Below, one piece after another: positions 21,991-31,612 of a DNA stretch of 64,000 nt (the stretch's first letter is position 1; the number at the start of each line of letters is the position of its first letter). Below the pieces are notes generated by a model. The model saw only the letters and a program-made list of their open reading frames with translations. It did no database searches and was not told where the DNA came from. Source of the stretch: Symsagittifera roscoffensis (taxonomy: Eukaryota; Xenacoelomorpha; Acoela; Convolutidae); the NCBI RefSeq assembly GCF_963678635.1, contig NC_087064.1:4934411-4998410 (forward strand), in the 5' to 3' direction. The position numbers and the translations under genes were made by a program.

Positions 21991-23300
21991 ATCGACTAGA
22001 GAAGTACTGTTCAATCGACTTTTTAAAATTTTATATGCAATAATGGCACAAATGAAAAGGTGAAGAAAGTCGTGAAATAGAAGTTAAAATCAAATAGGAG
22101 AGACTCTTTGTTGGAGGGAGGAGTTGTTGATATATAAACTACCCTACCTATCCGATGGGTAATTGTTTATGGTGAGTAGGGGGTCAGGTGTTGGTGTGGA
22201 ATCGACAACTACCCCTCTTTATTCGAAATTTCGGCAGAAATCACAAAAACAGAAGCTAATTGAATCAGAGATACGTCAGATTAAGAACCTCAAATTAAAA
22301 ATGCATGCGAGGATGGTCTTAATGATTTTATAATATTTTGTCAAAACTATTCAATATCAACTTGCTGTCAATTAGTCAGTTCAAAAACTGCATAAATGTG
22401 GTGTCCTGAAACCTTGCTACAGTTGCTACGGTGTCGGTCACATTGATTACATTCAACAGTAAATGAGCAACTGAAAGGAACAGAGAATAATTTTTCTGAT
22501 AGAAAATCCCTAGAAAAAAAATACAAAGTTTGGAACGCGTTAGAAGCCAAAAAAATTTCTGCATAGTTTATGAAAGCATGACAAGAAAAATAAAAACTTA
22601 GATTGTAAAGCTTCATTTCAATTCTTTCATCAGATAATTGCAAAAACCTTTAGCCTTTTTGCTCCAAATAAAACTTGAGACATTCGAAAACAAAACAACT
22701 GGATAAATAATGACATCAAAAATACGGCTAGCAAAAAAGGAAAGTTGATTCTAATTATATGAGGTCAGACAATCATGACAATCATGGAGCGAAGTTTGCA
22801 AAAGCTTGAAATGCATTGCAAAGGCGATAATCAAGAAAGAAAAACAATTTAACAAAAAAAAGGATGCAAAACAAAAGACAACAGGCTTTTCAATCTTGTA
22901 AAAGACTTATCAGGTAAAAGCAAAAGATCTGTTAAACTGAACTAAAAAAAATCGAAAATTAAAATCAGTTTTTTGCCTATATAGGGCATCAATTGGCTTA
23001 GAAACTCAATCATCTGAAGAAGAGATCAACTCATCGATCGATCAACTCAAGGAAAGATCTCATTCGAAGTGTCTTCTCCAGAATTTGTTTCTTTTAAAAA
23101 ACAAGCGAAAATAGATTACCTAAATTTTTCATAACGTTGTGACTTTTTTTGTTGAACACCTATGACATGAAAAAGATTGAATTGGCAATAATTAAAAGTC
23201 TGACGATACTAAAAACAAAAAGTCAAGAACAAAATATTTTTCAAGATAATTTCAAATTAGCCATAAAAAAACACTTCATAAAAGTGGAACAAAGAAAAGT
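21991..23300. other. AT-rich DNA without recognised gene
   Basis: No supported coding region. A short imperfect inverted repeat is present at 22120-22225 (GGAGTTGTTGATATAT against ATCGACAACTACCCC). The stretch from 23000 may belong to the upstream part of the RT remnant that follows, but it is too decayed to read. Confidence 0.3.
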
Positions 23301-23329
23301 CCAGATAAATAAAGACCAAAACCTCCTTA

Positions 23330-24060
23330 GAAAGTTTTCAGCGAATTTTAAAAAAAAACTACTCCAGAAACGCATCATTGATTTCTTAGTTTAACCTGGT
23401 ATTTTGACTAAAAACCAATTTGTGTTCAGACCTAAAATGTCAACAGAAGATACTCTGATAAACTTCAAGGAAAACATCCGAAGTGATTCGGAATTGAGCC
23501 CCAATGTAACACATACAACTTTCGCAGATATCAAGCAGCGTGCGATAATGCTTCACATAAAACACTCCTGCAAAAAACTAAAAACTGGTCCCATTCAAGC
23601 ATTTTTGAGATCTTATTTGACAAAAACATCACAAGTGAAACGACAAAACAAAAAGCTATTCACCGTGGAGTTCTACCAGGTTCAGTCCTCGGGCCACATT
23701 GGTTCATGTTAATGATGATTGAGTTACGAACAATAACAAACTCCGTGAACACATTTTTATACGCGGATGACACAGCTGTGAAGCAAAAAGAAAATGCTAA
23801 TCAAACGATGAAGATGTTTCAAATATAGGGAAATGTTTCAAAATCAAAAGACTAATTTTGAACGTTGACAAAACAAAAAAGATAAATCTTAATAGGAAAA
23901 TGAATCATTGAGTGGATTGTATAAAAAGAAGAACTAATGATGTTCAAAAAAGCCTTCATAATAAATATGTGGGCATTCACATGGACTCCAAATTAGAATT
24001 CAGTTTTCATTATGACTTGAAAAAAAAATTTCGATAATTTTGTCAAACCTTGTTTTAGAT
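23330..24060 (+). pseudogene. Non-LTR (LINE-type) reverse transcriptase remnant
   Basis: Across several frames the translation reads LLQKRIIDFL, LTKNQFVFRPKMSTED (23400-23450), a PGSVLGPHWFML-like segment (about 23670-23705), TFLYADDTAV with the YADD catalytic box (about 23748-23780), and YVGIHMDSKLEFSFHYD (about 23965-24015). This order is that of the RT domain of non-LTR elements such as the CR1/Jockey/RTE groups; the clade is not resolved. Stops and frameshifts are frequent, so it is a pseudogene. Confidence 0.8.
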
Positions 24061-24069
24061 TGATGAAAT

Positions 24070-24352
24070 TAGTTTTCCGAGCTCTCCCAAAGCAGTAAAA
24101 AGACCCTGCCAAAATTTCTGCGCTGCAGGCAGATCTTGGATAAACAGGTAAAAAAGGCGTTTTTTGGCTCTTTTCGAAAACATTCAGCAAAATTTTTTAG
24201 GCACGCGCTTTCCCCTCAAAATAGTACAAAGGGGGGACCCTTTGGGCCGGCAGGGGGTCGAATCGATGAAGAGGAGCGTCCGTTCCCTTAATTTCATCCG
24301 CCCGCCACCTCGAGAAAATCCGCCCGCCACCTCGAGAAAATCCAAGATCCGC
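24070..24352. mobile_element. hAT-like non-autonomous element ending GATCCGCCCCTG
   Basis: It contains GCCGGCAGGGGGTCGA, GGCACGCGCTTTCCCC and a duplicated CGCCACCTCGAGAAAATCC segment before the terminus GATCCGCCCCTG. It belongs to the same family as 53293-53656 and sits directly after the LINE remnant. Confidence 0.55.
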
Positions 24353-24748
24353 CCCTGGTACAAAGGAGGATCTAAAAACAGTACAAATTGCTCTGGATAA
24401 CGGAGCAAAAAAGGAGAAGCTTTTTTTGCGATAAATTTTTTCGGAGTTCGCTGTCTCAAGTTTAAGAGAAAATTGTAGTTTGGGGTGCAAAAATTAGCAG
24501 TCAAAGTGTTTGTGTGTGTGTAGTGATCGATATTGTGATCATCATGGGCGCAGACGTGTGTGCACATCACTAAAGTAAACTGCCAAGCCTTAAAACTGCT
24601 GGTTTTTTTATTCTCACGGCACTCTAAAAAATCGTTCCAAGTTGAATTGAGGCAGCTAAAAAGTTTTAAAAACTACTTAAATTTAACAATTAAATTTTGA
24701 TATTATCAGCTTAAATAATTTGGCCAACAATTATAATTTACCAACAAG

Positions 24749-26269
24749 ACTGCTCGTATCAGGGCGAAGCCCTGAATGTTCCGAGAGCCTTTTATGGTAT
24801 ATGGGGCAGAAATAACACTAAAAAATTAAATGTAATAAAACAAAATGATTTTTTTTTCTCGATAATTTGATGAATACAATAGGATAAATTTCGCTCCTTG
24901 TAACAAATCAATTGTGGCAAATAAGCTTCTTTCAACCAATTTGGAGCGATTTTTTAGACGGATTAACTCTCCGCTTGCGCGTTAATAGCGCGAAATATAT
25001 CGCGCGTTAATTGTCCCAAATTGGCCAAAATGGCAATCTTTAAACCCCCATAACTTTACGAAAATTGATCACAGGTGAAATTTTCACATTTGAGCTCAGG
25101 ACAATCAATTTCGAATGATATTTAAAAATTCCGTCAAAAATGGCTAGTTAAAAAATCGAAATTTGTCTGAAGAAAAAAAAACCCAATCTGAGCACAAATA
25201 TTCCGTTACTTTTGTATCGAAAGTCGGAACAATAACTATTTGAGACCAATTAAGGGCAGTCTTGTTCCTCTTATAACTAGCACTTTTAAAGGCTCTAAGT
25301 CGGTCACATTTTGATGACGTCAAAAACTTTGATTCGCCCATGTTTAGAACAATTCCTCTGCTTTTAAAATTCGGACTATTTTAACACCAGAGTTCTCAAT
25401 TTAAAATAAATAAGTGTTATCAGTTTCAGTTAAATAGGTTTGGCACAATGCAAAAACTTCAACTTTGTTTTTTCAAATTTTATGCTAAAAAATAAAAGCT
25501 ACCATAATGGCGTTTGAATGAGCTTAAAATCATAAGAAAAAATATCTCAAATATTGCGTCTGAAATGCAACCTCATCTTAAAATTTTTTTTTGAGTAAGC
25601 AAGTGCGTAACTCAATCAATATAGTATAATATGCAGACTGTTTTTGGTTAGTCCGCAGGACTAATTTTTTTGTTGTACTCCACAATATGATAACCAAAAA
25701 AAATCCTGTTCGTTCAGTAGCAAAATTTCTTCACTCGATTGAGATCATTGTGAAATGTTTATTGTTCCGACTTTCGTAACAAAAATAACGGAATATTTGT
25801 GCTCGGGATGGTTTTTGAGACAAATTTCGACCTTTTAACTAGTCATTTTCGACAGCATTTTTGAAATTTTTCAAAATTAAATGTGTCTTGAGCTTAATTT
25901 TAAAAAGATATGTCATCTGTGATCATTTTTCGTAAAGTTATGGGGGTTTAAAGACTGTTATTTTTGCCAATTTGAGACAAATAACGCGCGATATTTTTCG
26001 CGCTATTAACGCGTAAGCGGTGATTTAATCCTTCTTTCTACGTTGGTTGAAGGGGACTTATTTGCAATATTGACGGGTAATAGGAGTGAAATCTATCTTT
26101 TTATGTTTTATATGGCGTATGGGGGATGGGGGTTTTGAAAAAAATCTCAAATGTCAATAAAAAAAAAATCGTCTGTTTTTGTTACATTTAAATTCTTTAC
26201 AATGTTATTACTGCTCCATAGACCTTAAAAGGCAATCAGACATTCAGGACTTTCCTTGGTACGAGCAGT
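24749..26269. mobile_element. Long-inverted-repeat element (~485-510 bp arms)
   Basis: The left arm (24749 to about 25233) and right arm (about 25761-26269) are inverted copies, from ACTGCTCGTATCAGGGC... on the left to ...GGTACGAGCAGT on the right. They share the distinctive ACGCGCGATATTTT/AAATATATCGCGCGT block and an AACGGAATATTTGTGCTC word. The middle ~530 bp holds no coding frame. A solo right arm is at 55748-56252 and short ends are at 56609 and 57748. The superfamily is unknown. Confidence 0.75.
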
Positions 26270-27228
26270 TTTGTCTAAATTTGTTCTTAATCACTAAATT
26301 AGCCAAATCTTTTTCAAATTTAAGATTAGCCGTTGAGTTTTGAGTCGTAGCTACAAAATCTAATTCCTTAAGTGAGTTGTTAATTTCAAAATACTTTTTG
26401 CTCAGAATAAAACAGGTTTATCAAAACAAACTGTTGACGTCTCCCGTGTTTTATTTTCATCCAAAAATTTAAAAGCTCTTAAAAAAAGTATTTGTTTCAA
26501 CTTACTGATGGCATGCCTCTACCAAAGATGAGGTAAACTTATAACCATTTTCAATGGATCGTTTTAGTCAATTTTTCACATAAAATTGGATAGGTCAAAG
26601 CGACAAGAGAAAGAAAATCATACAAAATTTATTTGAGTATTTTCATGGTTGTTAAACGCGATGCTTCCCCGCATTTAAGAAAAGTGATTATAATGGATTT
26701 TTGTGGTCTATAATGTTTTAAATATAATCGATTCCCATGTTACGTTCAGACAACAAAATTGGACTAAAAATGGATCAAAATCCATTTTTTCTCGCCAAAA
26801 CAAATATCATTATAATTCATTTTGAATCCATTATAATGGATTATATAATAAGTAGGAAATCACCTTAAAATGGATTTTTTCCACTTTGTTTTTGTTTTGC
26901 GCGTCGTGCAAAATTTTGCAAGAATTTCAGCATTTAACAAGTGAGTGATGTGTAAACTTTGCAAAGCGAATGTACGGCCTGGCCTAATCCATTTCAAAGC
27001 CTAAACTCAAATTGCAAAAAAGATTCCATTGAGCTCCCTCCCAACGTTTGCCCTTTTGCTCCCCTTCAATCCCCCTAACGTTTGCCCCTTTGCTCCCCTC
27101 CCCCCCTGAACCCAACCCCCCCCCCTACCACCTGAACAAACCCCCCCTCACCTGAACCCTTCTACCCGCCCCCACCTGAACCCACATACCCCCCACCTGA
27201 ACACCCCCACCTAAGTGAAGTGGAAAAA
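26270..27228. other. AT-rich DNA with a C-rich microsatellite
   Basis: No gene was recognised. Imperfect TCCATTATAATGGA-type palindromes occur at 26690-26870. At 27045-27205 there is a C-rich array of (A)CCCCCC(T)ACCTGAAC-like units, unlike anything nearby. Confidence 0.5.
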
Positions 27229-27418
27229 TAATCGATTATAATTTTAGTTTCATTGTCAGTGTCCACAAAAGTGAAAATAAATCGATGGTAATGGATGAAA
27301 AAAGATTTTGTTGCCTCGAAAAACAATAATATTATAATCCATTTTCAGTTGATTATAATCGATTTGTTTTCACTTTTGTGGACACTTGCATGAAACTCAA
27401 TTATAATCGATTTTTATT
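27229..27418. mobile_element. MITE with ~65-bp terminal inverted repeats
   Basis: The left end AATCGATTATAATTTTAG... and the right end ...CTCAATTATAATCGATT are inverted copies over about 65 bp, including GTGTCCACAAAAGTGAAAA and its complement. Total length is about 190 bp, leaving a short centre, so the single strand could fold into one long hairpin. Confidence 0.65.
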
Positions 27419-27746
27419 CATGGAACTCCAATGCGGGTCAAATCCATAATTTCTTTTTTTCGATTAAGTAATTCATTTTCATTTGCACTGTTTTGAACCT
27501 AAAACTCCAAATACATTAAAACTTTAGTATCGAACTATTTGGATAGCTCCGAACTAACTGTTGAATTTTAAGTAGGAGTAAGAGCGCAAAAGGGGTCTTT
27601 TTACTAATTCCGCCCAAGTTTTCTAGCTTTGCGATTTTGCAATTTTCAATATAAAAATGCAGAGAAACAAAACATTCTTGCCAATTAGGTTGAAGCAAAA
27701 TGGCCTCAGTTCATGATGTTGAAATGTTCGTTTTTGGGCGGAGTAA

Positions 27747-27825
27747 AAAGAGGGCAGTGCCGAAGTACCACAGTGCCGAAGTACAACAATGCCGAAAAAG
27801 AAAAACGTTATTCGGCAGTGCCGAA
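27747..27825. repeat. Short CAGTGCCGAAGTA repeat with palindromic end
   Basis: Three near-copies of CAGTGCCGAAGTACCA (period about 15) are followed by the palindrome TTCGGCAGTGCCGAA. It lies just left of the copy 2 element and may be a remnant of an inverted-repeat element. Confidence 0.45.
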
Positions 27826-27849
27826 AGTTATTTTGAAAACTGATATAAC

Positions 27850-28221
27850 TGAATTATGTATTATATATTATATTCATAGAGTAATTTCAGATAAGGTACA
27901 CCGTCTGTTCGTCACGCTATCTTATTTTCGGCCGGATAGATTCGTGCAACTTCTTAGTCTAATACCAATCTTAATCTTACTCTTATATCTCAATAGATCT
28001 AGTGTACACCGGTTTGCGCGAGTTAGTTCCAGAATGAGAACAACTGTATTCTAATTTTAATTCAAACTGTTCTGGTGTTGAAACTACAAGTAGTTTCAAC
28101 ACTTCACAAATAAGTGGGGTATTAGTTTTATGGAGTTTGATTGGTTAGTATTTGATATTCTTTAGAGATAAAATATCATAATAATAATCAATAGCATAAA
28201 TCAAGTTTAGATCTGGTTCCA
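27850..28221 (-). repeat. 3' LTR of copy 2
   Basis: Plus strand TGAATTATG...GGTTCCA, 372 bp, the partner of the LTR at 45068. It contains the hairpin arms GTTGAAACTAC and GTAGTTTCAAC at 28077-28100. An 8-bp segment present in the partner (CTTGTCTC) is missing here. No clean polypurine tract abuts its right edge. Confidence 0.8.
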
Positions 28222-29830
28222 ACCCAACCGGGGTTTAGAGAGTTTGAGTTTTTTATTCCTTCTTATTCATCTTGCGATGGAGGATGGATGAAGTTCGTTG
28301 TATATTGTGAGCATCATTTATGTTCTGTCCTTGGAGAAGGAAGCTCCAAGAAGCTGGAGTGGTGGATATCAAGTTGTCATTCAACAATGACTGTGACCGC
28401 CAACAAAATCAATCTGATTTTGAAATGGTTTGTTATGGTCGTTCGTTCTTGTTTGGGAGAGAACTGTGTTTCTATCTCGTTTGGAAATAGCGTGAAGTTT
28501 TGAGCGTGGATGCAATGCCTGGTGACTTGGATCTGTACGTATACTTGATCACCGAGATGGCCATTGTTCTGTTGCAATGGAATTCCTTTCCTGCGATGTC
28601 AATTCGTACTCTAAATCCATTTAGTGTAGTGACTGTAGGCAACATGTCAGATGGGTTTTACCATTCTGTAGTTGGAGTGTGATTGGGTTGTCAAGATTCC
28701 TGCTGCTCTTCTTTGGGTTGTCTTATAATCTATATACTGCATTATTACTATTTACATATACAAATCTTGGTGAATCATATTTTTTAGTTATGATTTTGTA
28801 TTAGTTTTTATCGCAAAAGCGTTGTTATTTAGTTCGGTAGTTTTTAAGAGCAACTCACACTTGAGTAACTCTCGTCAAAAACAGTGTCGTAGGTGACACA
28901 AAGCGTGGATGTAGCACGGTGGGTGAGGCCGGCTATAGAGCATGCTCAGGACGTCCTCTTCTGGTAAGTTAGGACAGAAGTGAGGGTATGATTTCGTGCT
29001 CTCTTTTTGGAGGGTCATGTGTTAGTTCAACTTTTCATGCTATTTTTTATTTTTAGTGTTTTTTTTGTTGTCTTTGTTTGATTTTTTCTTCAAAAATCAA
29101 ATTGATTGTTTTGGGTTTGTCTTTTGACTTTTTGGTGCTTTGTTCTTTTATGTTCATACTTAAAGGTAGTCTTAAAAATAATAATTTATCCGGTTTTAAG
29201 CTGGTGTTAATCCAGTTTGGGTACCGTGGGTTTTCTTTTCTTAGTCATGCTGTTAGGTTGTGGTTTATGGTATTTTGGTAAGCTTGCGTTGGTTAGTTGA
29301 GATTCTTTTATAATTCCTTTCCAACCGGGTTAAAGGAAAATTTGAAACGTGTTAATACTTATTAGAATTGTTATCAGTGAAGGTTGAAACTTGTGTTCAT
29401 TATTTTAAACATTTCTGTGTGGTCAAGCAATGCGATTTTGGATAGATTATTTGTGCAAGAAAATATAAAGAAGCATCGCTTGAAAAGGCTAGTACTGTTT
29501 TTGTAATTTATGAACAATTTTTATCAATTTAATACATTGGAAATTATTTAGGGGCTGAAATTATTAACTTTTTTTCATTTGTATGAATATTTACTGCTTG
29601 CGAGGGAAAGAAATTATATATTAATTTACTGCTTTGTACGGGATAATTTTATTGTTACAATTTTTGGATAGGTTAATAGAAATTATTAATTCGAAAAAGA
29701 ATTTGTTTGTTATTTTGCTTTTTCTTTTGCAGATGATTGATGATTGTGCCTATAAAGAAAAAGAGAAAACATTGAATAATAATGGTTAGTGTTTTTTGAA
29801 TTTGTTAGTAAAATAATGAATTCATATTAC
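28222..29830 (-). other. Conserved 3' non-coding region between ORFX and LTR, copy 2
   Basis: About 1.6 kb collinear with 61567-63182 of copy 4. No long frame is shared, although a minus-strand segment with VYVQI(Q/R)VTRH near 28530 occurs in both and could be a small gene. Conserved blocks include a stem in GGAAGCTCC...GGAG form near 28340, the paired palindromes GAGCATGCTC and AGGACGTCCT, TTTGGGTACCGT, and TTTCCAACCGGGTTAAAGGA near 29320. The latter resembles the CCAACCGGGG next to the LTR. The role is unknown. Confidence 0.55.
28900..28975. other. Conserved palindrome pair with an A-box-like word, copy 2
   Basis: GCGTGGATGTAGCACGGTGG is followed by CTATAGAGCATGCTCAGG and ACGTCC. The TAGC(A/G)CGGTGG word resembles a tRNA-type A box, but no B box follows, so it is not a tRNA gene. 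The same block is at 62250-62320 in copy 4. Confidence 0.45.
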
Positions 29831-31612
29831 CTAATCGTCGTTGAAGAAGCCATGAGGAAAAACATCGTGGATGATATCAGAGGAGGTTAGTACTTTAGCT
29901 AACAAACGAATGATGTTTTTAGTCTGCAAGATTGGCCAAAGCAATTGAAGTGCTTTAATGATGTTTTGTTCTTACGTGTTAGGTGATTGTTCATACGGTG
30001 TGTTTTGAATTAGGTTATATAGTTTGTGGTTATAGCGAGTGTTATATATGAGTTCTACGATTGGGACTTCGAGGGGCTGAAGGAATTCATGAGGGATGAT
30101 CATTGGGCGTGATTCGTCTACATTTTTTAATTTGCTTAATGGGCAGAAGATATACATCTGGGTGATGGGATCATAATTTCGGAGGGTGCCTTGTAGGTTA
30201 GTGTCTTTAATGCAATAGGTGAACTTAAGAAAAAGTGGTGATGTGTATTTTGAGTTAATGTATTGAAATCAATAGTGAAGTTGTCGTACTGGTGTATTGT
30301 GCGTGTAATGACTTTCAATGAATCTAAAATAAGTGTACGTATGCGTTTGTTTAGTTCGTAACATGATTTCATGTGATCAGTGCAGATCTTGTTCTTTTGG
30401 TGTGAGGAAATGAAAGGTTAGTGAAAAATGATTGAATTTGTTGAAGTATGATTCGTAAGCATTAGTATTACGTAGTGCTGCAGAGATGATTTGTCATATT
30501 TTTATCTAAGATGTTGAGGGTGAAGGTGTATGAGGTTTTTATGAAAAATTTTTCGATTAATTGAGGGTTAATATTTGGGTCGCCAAATAGACAAATGTGT
30601 TCATTGGGGCGGATGAAAATACGTTCGTAGTAATCAACGGAGTGAGTATTAGCTTTAGGTGCAGTGAATTTGGTTAGGGATTCTCTGTATCCTATTTGCG
30701 TGAACTGGCTTGAGGTTAGTGCTGTTGTGAGAAGGTAGAGTAGGGTGCTAGATACTTCATTAGTATGAGGGGTGTTATATAGTGGTAATATTAACGGATT
30801 AGTAACAAGGTAATGAGAGGTCCATGAGAGTGTGGGGTATAATACGTGCTCGTTTACATAAATGGGTTTCTCATCATTGGGGTCAGAATGGAAGTATGTA
30901 TATTGGGTGAAAAGTGTAGGCATATTTGTAGGAATTCTTTCGTATTAAGGTGAAGTGGATGATTGATAAATGTGGTGGATGTTCCTGGGTTAGATGGGAA
31001 TGGGGTTTTTGGGATTTTTTGTTTAAAGGTTCTATAAGCGCGGTTTGTACTGGAGGATGGGGTTGACGGGGAAATGGGATTTTGGGAGGGAGTATAAGCT
31101 GAAGAGGGGTTTGGGGTTGATGGAGTAGATGGTGTTAAAGATCGTGAAAGCTGATGAATAATTAATGTTTGAGGGTGTTGCAATTGTTGTTGTAGTTTTA
31201 TGAAGTTATCAAGTTCATCTGATATTTGTGTGTGATCTTGGTCGTTGTTATCGGATGATTCGTTGGTTAGAGGGGAATATGTGGGTATGGCATGTGAAAT
31301 TGAAGAGGGCGGGGAAGGAGGTTCAGTTTTGACTTGGAAATGTAGAGGTTGAAAGGGAGGTTGAGAAAATGTAGATGGGCTGGGTTCAGAATTTGTAAAT
31401 TCGTCGGGTGTTTCGATATCGGAGTTGTTGAGTTGGGAGATGGTGTTATATACTGTTGTGTTGGAATTAGTATCTGATTCCATGCTGGGTGAGGTGTTAG
31501 GATGAGGTGATTGAGGTGGGGTGAAAGCAAAAAGTGGGATGATGGGGATGTTGTTCTGAAGGTTGGCTGGGTGGGAAATTGATCGGTGGAGGGATCCAAT
31601 TTGGCGGCTCAT
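29831..31612 (-). pseudogene. ORFX: novel gene after env, copy 2 (frameshifted)
   Basis: About 594 codons in element sense. The ATG at 31612 overlaps the env stop as ATGA. The first ~200 residues are Pro/Ser/Thr/Asn-rich with TEPPSPPS and TPSTPSTP words. The frame then shifts to 30468-30923 (MPTLFTQYTYFHSDPNDEKP...), again near 30470 and 30170, and ends at TAG 29831 after VFPHGFFNDD. The carboxy half is clearly homologous to copy 4 (63183-64000): over a 35-residue block (29990-30094 against 63342-63446) 27 residues are identical and the others conservative. No known domain is recognised. An accessory or regulatory protein is possible, but the function is unknown. Confidence 0.7.

Noticed and set aside
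27840..27849. Perfect target-site duplication for copy 2
   Set aside because: TAAC on the left and TCAC on the right differ by one base, so this is only weak support. ACTGAT near both ends does not fit the TG...CA boundaries.
28900..28975. tRNA gene or tRNA-derived SINE head
   Set aside because: An A-box-like word is present but there is no B box or cloverleaf. The block is conserved as part of the retroelement 3' region.
28288..29281. Plus-strand proteins at 28288-28503 and 29078-29281
   Set aside because: The similarity to 61633-61830 and 62339-62560 is explained by DNA conservation of the 3' region. The frames shift and the composition is AT-driven.
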